Of a DNA stretch of 64,000 nucleotides, positions 37,809 through 46,647 are shown in pieces. The notes under the pieces were generated by a model, which had not been told where the DNA came from, made no database searches, and saw only the letters and a list, made by a program, of their open reading frames with translations. How positions within the stretch are numbered: the stretch's first letter is position 1; each line of letters opens with the position of its first letter. Origin of the DNA: Gallionella sp. Lineage in GTDB: Bacteria > Pseudomonadota > Gammaproteobacteria > Burkholderiales > Gallionellaceae. A program made the translations under genes and the position numbers. Location of the stretch: NCBI GenBank assembly GCA_024641025.1, contig JAHEDW010000132.1, positions 1-64,000 on the forward strand. The letters are read 5' to 3'.

Positions 37809-38756
37809 TCAAGGTGCTGGTTTTGCGATATCCCCGACTTGGAAGCCTGATCCGGACACTATAGTTGCTGAAGACAGGTTTTCATTCTGATGGCTGGCGA
37901 TTTTGATGACGCCGATCTTGCTTTCCCTGTAACCGAGAATCTGGCCGTTATCTGGATCAATCAATGCTTCGCCAATGTGATATACGGACAGTTGCGTCCC
38001 TTCCTTTAATTGGGAACGGCGCCCGGCTTTCAAGATCAAAGTAGAGCCGTCTACGGCCAGTACTTTGCCTTGGAACGGCATGCTGCCAAGCTTGCGGATT
38101 ACTTTTTCGGTAGCCTTGGCAAGCGCGTCACGCAACGCACCGTCACGCAAGTTGGGATCGAATGAGGATTTCGCGCCTAAACCCAAAGCACCGGTGGTGG
38201 TCTTGCGATATTCTCCAGCGCCAGATTCCGCCACTAAAGGTTTGCCAGTGGCGATATCGACCAGGGCATAATCTACAGTGATTCGTGCCACCCTGGATTT
38301 CTGCTGGTATACGATGGCGTCCACGCCTTCTTCAACTTCCGAGTATGCGGTGATTGCGCCAGACAAACGGTAATCGAGCGCATCAAAGCCGCTGTCAGCA
38401 TCCTTCTTCCCCATTTTTAGTACGCCGGAACGCTGTAATGCTTTGAACTTATCAGCTTCCTTCAGCGCATTTTCATCCAGTAAGATTGTCTTGAGCCCGG
38501 CAGTTTCCAATTGAGTTCTGAGGATGGTTGCTGCAGCTTCGCCTACTCCGGACACCCTTGATGGTGCCTTGTTATCGAATTGGACAATCCCAATGGTGTA
38601 TTGGGGACCGGTATATGCGGCCCCGGTACTTTCCAGTTGCTTTGTTTGACCAGACAAGGTGCTGTCATCTTTTGCTACACCAGTCATATGAGTGGTGCAG
38701 GCGCTGATGAAGGAAATCATTGATAAGAGTGTGAGAGTGGCGATATTACGTAACAT
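37809..38756 (-). CDS. CsgG-like outer-membrane lipoprotein
   Basis: 315 residues from the ATG at 38756 with CTAAGGAGCAC upstream. Lipobox SFISAC. The body matches the CsgG family (YTIGIVQFDNKAPSRVSGVGEAAATILRTQLETAGLKTI, then ARITVDYALVDIATGKPLVAESGAGE), which form nonameric secretion channels for curli in enterobacteria. The C-terminal extension (KAGRRSQLKEGTQLSVYHIGEALIDP) is a GW-like/FlgT-type beta domain. No curli subunit genes are nearby. It follows the DUF799 gene by 11 bases. The usual DUF4810 companion is absent. Confidence 0.88.
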   Translation of the reverse strand: MLRNIATLTLLSMISFISACTTHMTGVAKDDSTLSGQTKQLESTGAAYTGPQYTIGIVQFDNKAPSRVSGVGEAAATILRTQLETAGLKTILLDENALKEADKFKALQRSGVLKMGKKDADSGFDALDYRLSGAITAYSEVEEGVDAIVYQQKSRVARITVDYALVDIATGKPLVAESGAGEYRKTTTGALGLGAKSSFDPNLRDGALRDALAKATEKVIRKLGSMPFQGKVLAVDGSTLILKAGRRSQLKEGTQLSVYHIGEALIDPDNGQILGYRESKIGVIKIASHQNENLSSATIVSGSGFQVGDIAKPAP

Positions 38757-38767
38757 GTTTGTGCTCC

Positions 38768-39385
38768 TTAGTGAAGATTCTTCCAACCTGGCGGGAGAGT
38801 TATTTGAAGACGATTATAATACTCGGAAACTGCTCCTTGCATTGGCTTGCCAACAGATCTTTCCAAGACACTTCCAACCAGTCCTCCGATAAGTTGCGTG
38901 CCGATTGATTCGCTACGAAGCGGAGAAAAAGGAACGCTAGCAGTGCCGTCATAGTGCCAAACCGGTAGCCATTCATCGCCTTCGTACATCGTAAAACTGG
39001 CGGCGACTTCGTTATAGGATAATAGTACAGAACTGAAATTTTTCAATGTGCCGGTCATGATCGCATCAACCTTAAGACCGGCTGCAATTTTAGAGAGATC
39101 CGCTTCTGTTACCTGTCCGCCAAGTGAAATCCCGAACATGTTGGAAAGTTGCTGGTTGGTTTGTTCGATAGGGATTGGTGCATATCCCTTTAACTTTAGT
39201 AATTCAAACATTTCTTCACGCATGTACAATGCACCGGCTACCGAGTTTGATTGGTTATCTAAGGGCATTACGGCAATCGTTTTGCCGTTGGCATTAACCT
39301 CGGGTTGTGTATCGGATGTGCTCGCACAACCGCTGAGCAAAGTAAGGATGCCCGCCCATAGCAGAGAAGTAAATCTGAACATCAT
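38768..39385 (-). CDS. DUF799/GNA1162-type lipoprotein
   Basis: 205 residues starting MMFRFTSLLWAG with lipobox LLSGC. The mature part (KTIAVMPLDNQSNSVAGALYMREEMFELLKLKGYAPIPIEQ, then DAIMTGTLKNFSSVLLSYNEVAASFTMY) matches DUF799, which includes the meningococcal lipoprotein GNA1162. These are usually encoded with CsgG-like and DUF4810 lipoproteins, and the three probably form an envelope complex. The gene lies 29 bases after the response regulator stop. Confidence 0.87.
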   Translation of the reverse strand: MMFRFTSLLWAGILTLLSGCASTSDTQPEVNANGKTIAVMPLDNQSNSVAGALYMREEMFELLKLKGYAPIPIEQTNQQLSNMFGISLGGQVTEADLSKIAAGLKVDAIMTGTLKNFSSVLLSYNEVAASFTMYEGDEWLPVWHYDGTASVPFSPLRSESIGTQLIGGLVGSVLERSVGKPMQGAVSEYYNRLQITLPPGWKNLH

Positions 39386-39414
39386 CTTGGTGAGATTCCC
39401 GATGTCGGGAGTGT

Positions 39415-40092
39415 TCAAGAGCGCAGAGAAGTGTCATCGCTATTCTGAGCTTGCTGTTCAACTGTGAACAACACTGCTGCTTTAACCCTTGATGACAGGT
39501 TGAGTTTTGTCAGTATGTGTCTGACATGTTGCTTTACTGTGTCATAACTGATCGACAATGTTTGAGCGATAGCCTTGTTGCTTTCACCGCGAGATAGCAG
39601 TTGAAGTATTTCACGTTCCCGATCTGTCAGCAGTTTGAGGGAATGTTTCGGCTCATCTCCTGGTTGATCGCCGCGTAAAATCTCGATCATTTTGATGGTC
39701 ATCGCTGGAGCAACAACCAGTTCTCCCGCCGCAACCCGCCGAATGGCATCAACCACATCGTCGGGCGCCATGTCTTTGAGCAAATAACCGCGCACACCAG
39801 CACGTATCGCTTTCGCCAGGTCCGCTTCAGAATCGCTCATCGTCAATACAACAGCAGGTGTTGAGCAACCTTCCTTCCGGATTTCTTCGAGCATTGACAA
39901 ACCATCCATCGGCTTCATGCGCAGGTCCATGATCAGCAAGTCGGGTTGTTCACGCAATAGCTCGCGCAATCCCTCGACGCTACCGGTTGCGCCGAGCACA
40001 GCAAAACCATAACAGTTCGCTAGCAACTCGCTTAGTCCGGTTCTGCAAAGATTCTGATCATCAACCAGAACAACTTTTAAACTATCACCCAT
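39415..40092 (-). CDS. NarL/LuxR-family response regulator
   Basis: 225 residues. Receiver domain with VDDQ near the start, phospho-accepting Asp in LLIMDLRM and the conserved Lys in YLLKDMAPDD; LuxR helix-turn-helix at the C-terminus (LTDREREILQLLSRGESNKAIAQTLSISYDTVKQHVRHIL). It overlaps the kinase gene by eight bases and precedes the two lipoprotein genes in the same run. Confidence 0.96.
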   Translation of the reverse strand: MGDSLKVVLVDDQNLCRTGLSELLANCYGFAVLGATGSVEGLRELLREQPDLLIMDLRMKPMDGLSMLEEIRKEGCSTPAVVLTMSDSEADLAKAIRAGVRGYLLKDMAPDDVVDAIRRVAAGELVVAPAMTIKMIEILRGDQPGDEPKHSLKLLTDREREILQLLSRGESNKAIAQTLSISYDTVKQHVRHILTKLNLSSRVKAAVLFTVEQQAQNSDDTSLRS

Positions 40093-41317
40093 TAACTGCT
40101 CTCCAATTTGATCCTGGTTCAGGAAAGATCAATTGTACCCGAGTGCCTGAGCCTTTCGAGCTCTCAACTTTGATCTCGCCACTGATGCGTTCTGCACGTT
40201 CGCGCATTATTGTCATGCCGTAATGTCCTTCAACAGGGGTAGAAGTGCAACCACCACTGCCGTTATCCTCAATGGTAAAGACATAGTTATTCCCAGAAAA
40301 TTCCGTTATGAGACGAGCATGGGTTGCTTCTGAATGTGAGGCAATATTCGCGAGCGCCTCTTGAACGATGTGATATACCTGGATCTCGTATTCAAGGGGC
40401 AATTCAAGATTGGAGACCCGGTTGAGATATTCTAGTTCGATCTTGTTGCGATGAGAAAACTGTATGGTCAAGGTTTTCAGGGCATGAAGTAACCCCGATG
40501 GATCCATCGAACAACGAAAATCAGTAATCAGTTCCCGGACAGTTTTTTGACTGCTCTCAAGGGCTTCATCGATATCATACGCATACTTGGATACCATCAG
40601 TTCATTGCGGGTCCGTATGGCTTCGAGCAACAAACTCGTCCGCATCCTTGTATAGACCAAGGTTTGGGCCAATGAATCATGGATCTCGTTTGCAATCGCT
40701 TGACGCTCTGCAATCAGGTCGGCACGTTTTGAATCCCGATTTGATTTGTTATTGTCGATGACTGAGCCGAGTATGCCTGCAAATGCCAAAATAGTCTTGG
40801 AGGATTTTTCGTGTTGCTTCTCATCATCGACCATGAACAGCGTTAATTTTCCTATGGGTTCTTTCGGTGTGGTATGACTTTCAATTGAGGCTGAGATCAG
40901 TGAGCGAATTTGACTTCCTGCATAACGACAATCTTGGGGTGACTTGCATGCTTGAAGATTTGCTGTATGTATGCCACGGACATTAAATCCCTTGATGCAG
41001 GTTGCACAATTTGATTCAGTGGTTCTTTCAGCTTCCAGAAGGTCTGCTGGAAAGGATGCAGAACTGATCAATTGTAGTGTATGCCCTTGCGGAGAAAATA
41101 ATCTTATTATTCCGAAGCTTGCATTGACACAAACTATGACGCTTTCAAGCATTTCTGCCAGTAGGGATTTCACGCTACCGGATTGTGGTGCTGAGGCAGC
41201 AAGCATATCGAGCATGCCTGAAATCTCCCCATTACTCGTGTGAGAAGTGACAGAATCCTTTGTCCAAGAATAATTCGTGGATAGTGTTTTATTTGCGGAA
41301 CTGGTTTTCTTGCCCAT
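40085..41317 (-). CDS. Soluble NarX-like histidine kinase with GAF domain
   Basis: 410 residues from the ATG at 41317 (MGKKTSSANK); the track start at 41401 adds a doubtful leader. No membrane segment is visible, so it is cytoplasmic. A GAF-like domain (about 50-190) contains CATC and a second pair C-x5-C (CKSPQDC), which might hold a metal or Fe-S cluster. The HisKA_3 box is RQAIANEIHDSLAQTLVYTRMR; the ATPase domain has EALANIASHSEATHARL and DNGSGG, then GHYGMTIMRERAERI. It should phosphorylate the overlapping LuxR-type regulator. Confidence 0.93.
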   Translation of the reverse strand: MGKKTSSANKTLSTNYSWTKDSVTSHTSNGEISGMLDMLAASAPQSGSVKSLLAEMLESVIVCVNASFGIIRLFSPQGHTLQLISSASFPADLLEAERTTESNCATCIKGFNVRGIHTANLQACKSPQDCRYAGSQIRSLISASIESHTTPKEPIGKLTLFMVDDEKQHEKSSKTILAFAGILGSVIDNNKSNRDSKRADLIAERQAIANEIHDSLAQTLVYTRMRTSLLLEAIRTRNELMVSKYAYDIDEALESSQKTVRELITDFRCSMDPSGLLHALKTLTIQFSHRNKIELEYLNRVSNLELPLEYEIQVYHIVQEALANIASHSEATHARLITEFSGNNYVFTIEDNGSGGCTSTPVEGHYGMTIMRERAERISGEIKVESSKGSGTRVQLIFPEPGSNWRAVNG

Positions 41318-41610
41318 AACTGACTCAATTTGAAAAATATCAAGATAAATACAGGATTTGAATACGAAGGTTGAGCTAATTTGGGCTAGTTGCTTAACCA
41401 CCGATCCGGATGTATTGATACAGCATCCATTGCAACTTGATGGGGAAGTCGAATTGAATTCAAACTTTCACTAGGATAAGTATACCCCTCTTTCGGGTTA
41501 TATTGTTGCTCCCCCATTATAGTTATAGGCATCAATTCTGCCAATTGTGCCCAATATATAATGGACTTGAAAAATTGGTTTTGATGGTCAATGCAGGATT
41601 TTCCTAGGAA

Positions 41611-41941
41611 ATGACCTCACTTTCAAAATCTGCATCGTATCCGATAGCCATGATCGTGCAGAGCCGCTTGCAGCTGCTGTTGATCTAGCAAAGGCAGTTG
41701 GAGCAAAAGCGTAATACATTGTGGCGACCTTGTCGGAGCCAATACGCTGTGAGCTTCCCTAAAAATCAACGTACCCCATCACATCGTGCATGGCAATAAT
41801 CTTGGCGATGCCATGATCTTGCATAAGATGATGGCCAAATCCGCGGGTCTGATGACCTATCATGGTCAGGATGCTGAATTTGAAACAGTCCGGCTTGGAT
41901 GGTTACGTCATTCAGCTAGAAACACTGCAGCAGATAGCTAA
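41611..41941 (+). pseudogene. Decayed YfcE/MJ0936-type phosphodiesterase
   Basis: Frame starting near 41625 reads KICIVSDSHDRAEPLAAAVDLAKAVGAKA and hits a stop; shifting one frame at about 41712 continues VIHCGDLVGANTL, a TGA at 41750-41752 where Arg is expected, then ASLKINVPHHIVHGNNLGDAMILHKMMAKSAGLMTYHGQD and stops at 41941. The DxH (SDSHD), GD (HCGDLVG) and GNN (VHGNNLGD) metallophosphoesterase motifs survive in order. The C-terminal histidine motif is gone. So the gene has a one-base deletion, a nonsense codon and a 3' truncation. It is absent from the ORF track. Confidence 0.8.
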
Positions 41942-42085
41942 TATAATACCGCTACCTGTTATTCCACTTATACCTCGAGGGGAGTATATCCTCTCAATGT
42001 GAACTCTCCGCTGGACTGCTGGCCCTGCCCGGGTCTATCATCACACCATTCATTATTCGAACCAGTCCGGTTTTTGGAGCGCGAC

Positions 42086-42472
42086 ATGCAACATTTGACA
42101 CCCAGACAAGCTTTTGATTTCCTGAAGGATAATCCCGAGGCGGTATTCGTAGACGTGCGTAGCGAAATGGAGCACATGTTTGTGGGCCATCCCGAAGGTT
42201 CTATCCTGATTCCATGGGTCGACGGACCTGAATGGGATATCAACCCGCATTTCGTCTCACATGTAAAAAAGGCAGCTAGTGTTAATCGACCTGTTGTGCT
42301 GATATGTCGTTCAGGCCGCCGCTCGGTGGATGCGGGACTGGCATTGGAAAAAGCTGGTCTTACAGAAGTTTACAATGTATTGCACGGATTTGAAGGTGAT
42401 CTTGATGATGTGCATCACCGAAATTCTCACAACGGTTGGCGTTTTGAAGGCCTACCTTGGGCGCAAACATAA
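42086..42472 (+). CDS. Single-domain rhodanese (sulfurtransferase)
   Basis: 128 residues from the ATG at 42086, with GGAG six bases upstream; the track start at 41999 is not needed. The rhodanese fold is clear (LTPRQAFDFLKDNPEAVFVDVRSEMEHMFVGHPEGSILIPW) and the active-site loop is CRSGRRS with Cys74. It transfers sulfane sulfur, probably in thiosulfate or persulfide handling. Neighbouring DUF934 and SoxW-like genes fit a sulfur theme. Confidence 0.93.
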   Translation: MQHLTPRQAFDFLKDNPEAVFVDVRSEMEHMFVGHPEGSILIPWVDGPEWDINPHFVSHVKKAASVNRPVVLICRSGRRSVDAGLALEKAGLTEVYNVLHGFEGDLDDVHHRNSHNGWRFEGLPWAQT

Positions 42473-42721
42473 TGAACCCTCCGCTAGGGGGCTATAACTG
42501 GCAACTTAGTATCTCCAAATGAAAGCAACGAATCCTGACTTCAGTGGTACTGAACAAAATTCGTCTCCGCCATGCCTTTTGAGCGCTATGGAAGTTGGTG
42601 GCCTTTCAACTTGCTTCAGGTTCAATCAGATCACGAATGCCAGTTGGCAAACGTTTCCTCAGGTGTTACTCGAGCAGAAATCGATGATGATTATCACGGC
42701 CCGATGATGATCTGACCTGGG
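42473..42721. other. Stretch between rhodanese and DUF934 genes
   Basis: Convergent region. A 47-codon ORF (42572-42715, plus; MPFERYGSWWPFN...) is visible without a good ribosome site and may be a remnant of a lost gene. A small hairpin (CCCtccgctaGGG) follows the rhodanese stop and may terminate it. Confidence 0.35.
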
Positions 42722-43231
42722 TCAGGCTGCCACCGCAGCAATGCGTCCGATCAGTTTTCTTGGATTAAACCAATTGGGAAGCACTTCGGCATCAATTCTT
42801 GTCGAGTTTCTATGGCTACCTATGACGAAGGCATCAAACCCTACCTGGTGTCGATATGTCAGCAAATCGTTTGGCACATCCCCGATTGCCCGCAACTCTC
42901 CTGAGTAGCGATGTTGCTCACGTAATTTGAGTGCAGTCATGTAGCTCTTGCCATCGCTGAATTTGTCGAACTTTACCGCTATTACCGTGAAGTCATCGAT
43001 GTCATGCTCGATCAATTCAGGGCCTTCTTCAGCAGCCAACCAGATCCCAAGCGGCCAGCCGTGTTCATATTCTCTGTGTATCAGTTCTGTACGACGTGTC
43101 TTCCATACCGATAAAGGTACCAATACTGGTCCGACAGGGAGTTTGACGCTTTGCGGCGACTCTCCATCTGCGAGAGTCAGCGTCTTCCATTCATCGGATA
43201 CGATGCGACCATTCTTGATTAGCTTAGGCAT
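42722..43231 (-). CDS. DUF934 protein, sulfite-reduction associated
   Basis: 169 residues from the ATG at 43231 with CAAAGGAGATAATC upstream. Contains the DUF934 pattern (PVGPVLVPLSVWKTRRTELIHREYEHGWPLGIWLAAEEGPELI, then RYSGELRAIGDVPNDLLTYRHQVGFDAF). In proteobacteria it normally sits beside cysI and cysH and is thought to assist assimilatory sulfite reduction. Here it stands alone. A palindromic site lies 34 bases upstream of the start. Confidence 0.9.
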   Translation of the reverse strand: MPKLIKNGRIVSDEWKTLTLADGESPQSVKLPVGPVLVPLSVWKTRRTELIHREYEHGWPLGIWLAAEEGPELIEHDIDDFTVIAVKFDKFSDGKSYMTALKLREQHRYSGELRAIGDVPNDLLTYRHQVGFDAFVIGSHRNSTRIDAEVLPNWFNPRKLIGRIAAVAA

Positions 43232-43264
43232 ATGATTATCTCCTTTGGAATTCATAATAATTGT

Positions 43265-43280
43265 TTGATCAAATGATCAA
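43265..43280. promoter_or_regulatory. 16-bp inverted repeat upstream of DUF934
   Basis: TTGATCA, two bases, TGATCAA: a perfect 7+2+7 palindrome. It could be an operator for the DUF934 gene. The spacing (TTGAT-N6-ATCAA) differs from the FNR/CRP pattern with N4, so the regulator is unknown. Confidence 0.5.
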
Positions 43281-43536
43281 TCCCGATTTGATGTTGTGCA
43301 GTCTAGTGGCAATGCATATACCAGTAAAATACTTAATGGTTACATTGTTATAAAAAATAGTAATATAGATGCTGTAGATGAACAACATCGTCAAATGGTG
43401 TTTGAGAAGGCTGTCAATGGGCCATCTATGAACATAGAATGTTTGGTAAACACTGATAAATGCTTTCAATTGCGCAGGGAGAATGCTAGCGTTTAACTAC
43501 GCACTGTTCTCAAATTTTGCTGTTGGGGAGAAATTA
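43281..43536. other. Stretch before the EamA gene
   Basis: The track ORF 43296-43496 (plus) has no recognisable family and no convincing ribosome site. It may be promoter region for the EamA gene. Confidence 0.3.
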
Positions 43537-43959
43537 ATGTCTTGGAAAATTCTTGCAGTAGGATCGGCGTTTTTCGCGGGGTTAACAGCTATTTTTGGAA
43601 AACTGGGTGTAGAAGGGCTCAATTCAAATCTGGCAACATTGATCCGCACTATCGTCATTTTGATGATAACTGCGGCAATTGTTAGTTTTCAGGGAGAATG
43701 GCGCTTCCCAAGCAAGCCTTTGGAATTTCGACCGGTTATGTTTTTGGTACTTTCTGGAATTGCGACCGGATTCTCATGGTTGCTGTATTACAGGGCACTA
43801 CAGTTGGCTCCAGCCTCACTAGTTGCACCGGTTGACAAGTTGAGTGTTGCTTTTGCAATGGTGTTGGGCGTATTAATTCTAGGAGAACCTGTAACTTACA
43901 AGCTGATAATCGGCGGGATTCTCATTGTCGCTGGGACAATAGTATTAATCTTGCCCTAA
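43537..43959 (+). CDS. Half-size EamA transporter
   Basis: 140 residues from the ATG at 43537, with GGGGAG seven bases upstream. Five membrane helices (for example ILAVGSAFFAGLTAIFGKLG; FLVLSGIATGFSWLLYYRALQLAPASLVAPVDKLS; KLIIGGILIVAGTIVLI) make one EamA domain instead of the usual two, as in SMR-like half transporters that dimerise. The substrate is unknown. Confidence 0.88.
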   Translation: MSWKILAVGSAFFAGLTAIFGKLGVEGLNSNLATLIRTIVILMITAAIVSFQGEWRFPSKPLEFRPVMFLVLSGIATGFSWLLYYRALQLAPASLVAPVDKLSVAFAMVLGVLILGEPVTYKLIIGGILIVAGTIVLILP

Positions 43960-44076
43960 TTATTTATTTGTATCCCCAGAGTTGCTTTGAATTTGATTTC
44001 CGGAACAAAACTTACTATTTTGTTTCGAATAAGCAAACATTACAATCGCACTAGTTGGACTGGATAGGGACTCGCC

Positions 44077-44592
44077 ATGAAAATCTTTGCTTCGGTGTTA
44101 TTGTTCATGCTCTGCATTGGGACTGTGTTTGCTGAAACCCGTGATGCAGAGCAACACTTCTTTGATATGAAAATGGGAGACTTCAAGGAAGAGTTGGCTA
44201 CTGCCAAGAAAGATGGCAAAGCAGGTATTCTGATCATGTTCGAGCAGGAGGGTTGTCCCTTCTGTTTACGCATGAAAAACACGATCCTCAACCAGAGCGA
44301 AGTGCAAGACTACTTTCACAAGCACTTCCTGATTTTCCTACTCGATATTCGCGGCAGTATTCCTATGGTAGATTTCACTGGCAATGAAACTACCGAAAAA
44401 GCCTTTAGCGTAGAGCATCGTGTATACGGAACACCTGTATTTGATTTTTTTGATCTGGATGGAAATCTGGTTACACGCTTTCCAGGAACGGCTAAGAACG
44501 TAGATGAATTCATGTTGCTTGGTAAATGTGTCGTTGATGGCGCATGTAAAAGCACTTCATTTGCTGTGTACAAGAAAAATCTAGCGAAATGA
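44077..44592 (+). CDS. Periplasmic thioredoxin-like protein, SoxW-like
   Basis: 171 residues with a signal peptide (ends VFA). Thioredoxin fold with redox motif EGCPFCLRM and cis-Pro loop VYGTPVFDF. CPFC and the insert before the cis-Pro resemble SoxW, which supports the Sox or cytochrome maturation pathways. Overlaps the TolC gene by four bases, so it is cotranscribed with the efflux genes, which is unusual for SoxW. Confidence 0.85.
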   Translation: MKIFASVLLFMLCIGTVFAETRDAEQHFFDMKMGDFKEELATAKKDGKAGILIMFEQEGCPFCLRMKNTILNQSEVQDYFHKHFLIFLLDIRGSIPMVDFTGNETTEKAFSVEHRVYGTPVFDFFDLDGNLVTRFPGTAKNVDEFMLLGKCVVDGACKSTSFAVYKKNLAK

Positions 44593-45899
44593 GATGTGTT
44601 CTGCGCAAGCTATATTTGAAGCTTTTTTGCTGCTTGTTATACCTTTCAGCAACATCTGTTTCAGGGTATGCCAATCCGTTGACACTTGAGGCTGCCTTAG
44701 CTACAGCAGAATCTTCGCATCCTGATTTGATGCTGGCTCAGGCTGATCGAGAAAGAGCACTCGCAGACCAGGATATCGCAAATTCGCGTCAAGATGCCAG
44801 CATCAATTTTGAAGGGATATTGCGCAGTGGACACCCGACCTTTGGTGGTCCAGCCATTGCCAGCGACAATAGCGTTCGTCTTACAGCACGTAAAACACTC
44901 TATGATTTCGGGCGCAGCAGCAATGCCGAGCTTGCTGCTCAATATGAGTTGAATGCACGCGAAGCCGATCTTACCACCATGCTTAGCAGCCGACGGTTGG
45001 ACATCATGACTCGCTATTTCGACGTACTGCTGGCAGACATGAGGAACACCGTGGAGAGCGAATTGACATCGGTGTATTACACCAGTTACCAACAGGGGTT
45101 AGATCGATTTGAGCTAGGGCAGATATCCAGCATTGAACTGGCAGAGCTTGATACACGCTATCGGGACACTGTTGAAAAACGCAATGCCAGTGCCCAGAGT
45201 CAGCGCCTTACTCGAGCTTTACTGGCTAATGCCATGAATCGTCCTAACGATTTACCTCGTGAACTCCAAGACCCATTGCTTTCTGGCAATCAGCGTACAT
45301 TGCCTGATTATGAGACGCTGCTCCCCATTTTGTTGAGCAATAATTCTCGCCTTAACGCTCAACAGGATATGTTGTCAGCCTCGCAAAAGCGTATCGAATC
45401 GCTGCGTGCAGAAAATGGTCCCATTCTAGATGCCGAATTACAAGCCGCCGATTACAGTCGCATTGCCGCTACTAGAGATAACTTGAGTGCAGGCCTCATA
45501 TTGTCTTGGTCGTTGTACCAGGGCAAACGTTCGGATTCACGCGTTGCGCGTGAAGTGGCACAGTTCAATAAGCTGCAGGCAGGTACTGAAAAGCTGAAAT
45601 TGGAACTGACTCAGGCTTTGTTGGAGAGCTACCTGGAAATTACCCAGTTGCAGAGTGCTGCACGTAATGCTGCAAGTAAATTTGTTGATTATCGCGACCT
45701 GCTACTTGAGCGCAGTCGCGGACTCTATGAACTTGAACTCAAGAGTAATCTGGGTACCTCCATGGCAGGAACCGCAGAAGCTCATATGCGTTCTCGCCAA
45801 ATCGAATACCAACTTGCATTGAGCTTCGCGCGTTTGGAGGCATTGTTGGGAGTGCCTTTGGGTGAGCACGAAAAATATAAAGGGAATGGAAATGAATAA
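44589..45899 (+). CDS. TolC-family outer-membrane efflux protein
   Basis: 436 residues with a signal peptide and two OEP repeats (LTLEAALATAESSHPDLMLAQADRERALAD; VDYRDLLLERSRGLYELELKSNLGTSMAGTAEAH). Long coiled helices form the periplasmic tunnel. Overlaps the thioredoxin gene (ATGA) and the adaptor gene by eight bases. Confidence 0.92.
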   Translation: MRCVLRKLYLKLFCCLLYLSATSVSGYANPLTLEAALATAESSHPDLMLAQADRERALADQDIANSRQDASINFEGILRSGHPTFGGPAIASDNSVRLTARKTLYDFGRSSNAELAAQYELNAREADLTTMLSSRRLDIMTRYFDVLLADMRNTVESELTSVYYTSYQQGLDRFELGQISSIELAELDTRYRDTVEKRNASAQSQRLTRALLANAMNRPNDLPRELQDPLLSGNQRTLPDYETLLPILLSNNSRLNAQQDMLSASQKRIESLRAENGPILDAELQAADYSRIAATRDNLSAGLILSWSLYQGKRSDSRVAREVAQFNKLQAGTEKLKLELTQALLESYLEITQLQSAARNAASKFVDYRDLLLERSRGLYELELKSNLGTSMAGTAEAHMRSRQIEYQLALSFARLEALLGVPLGEHEKYKGNGNE

Positions 45900-46647
45900 A
45901 TGGATATTTTTCTGCTTTATAGCATTTGCAACACAAGCAGTTTGGGCTGCAGATATTCAGGCGACATTGGAATGGTCTCATAGAGTTGAGCTCTCTACCC
46001 CAGTATCAGGTGTAATAAAGTCAGTCAATGTTGAGGTCGGCGGCAAGGTAAAAAGGGGTGAGGTTTTGCTGTCATTGGACACTACTACTTTTCGTGCCAA
46101 AGTCGCCGAGAGTCAATCTGAATTAACCAGAATGGAAGCAGAATTGGCTGAAGCAGAAAAAGAGTTGGGTCGCGTGAAGGAACTGTACGAGCGGACCATT
46201 GTTTCAACAACTGACTTGGATCAGGCCAAGCTAAGGCTAGCAATAAGCCAATCCACGCTTTCCGAGGCGAAAGCTCGTTTGTTACAGAATCAGAAAATTC
46301 TGGCGGACGCCTCTTTACGTGCACCTTTTGATGCTGTTGTTGTTCTTCGCCAGGCTGAGCCTGGTCAAAGTGTTGCGGTCGGCTTGCAACCACAGATGCT
46401 GCTGACACTTGCAAAATCAGGTGAAATGATTGCGCGAATGCATCTTTCATTATCCCAGCTTGAAAAGTTGACAAAAGGCCAGAAGGTGGCATTGACGGCT
46501 GCTGGAGCAAGTTATACAGGGAATATCAAAACTCTAGGCCTAGAGCCAATCAAGATCAATGACGCATTTGCCTATCCTGTCGATGTGCTTTTCACAAGCA
46601 CGTCGCCTTTGCGCGCCGGCGTTCCAGCTCAGGTGACGCTGCCATGA
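45892..46647 (+). CDS. HlyD/RND-type periplasmic adaptor
   Basis: 251 residues from the ATG at 45892 (AGGG seven bases upstream), signal peptide ending VWAAD. The lipoyl-like half (SGVIKSVNVEVGGKVKRGEVLLSLD) is followed by a coiled-coil hairpin (ELTRMEAELAEAEKELGRVKELYERTI...), the second lipoyl half (LRAPFDAVVVLRQAEPGQSV) and a beta-barrel. It is shorter than typical RND adaptors, lacking the membrane-proximal domain. No inner-membrane pump gene follows. Confidence 0.9.
   Translation: MNKWIFFCFIAFATQAVWAADIQATLEWSHRVELSTPVSGVIKSVNVEVGGKVKRGEVLLSLDTTTFRAKVAESQSELTRMEAELAEAEKELGRVKELYERTIVSTTDLDQAKLRLAISQSTLSEAKARLLQNQKILADASLRAPFDAVVVLRQAEPGQSVAVGLQPQMLLTLAKSGEMIARMHLSLSQLEKLTKGQKVALTAAGASYTGNIKTLGLEPIKINDAFAYPVDVLFTSTSPLRAGVPAQVTLP

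Noticed and set aside
42572-42715. 47-residue ORF MPFERYGSWWPFN
   Set aside because: No ribosome site and no recognised family; may be a remnant, so it is mentioned only in the gap entry.
43265-43280. FNR or CRP box
   Set aside because: Half sites TTGAT/ATCAA are six bases apart, not four, so it is called only as an unassigned palindrome.
43296-43496. 66-residue plus-strand ORF before the EamA gene
   Set aside because: No family or convincing ribosome site; its end overlaps only the leader before the better EamA start.
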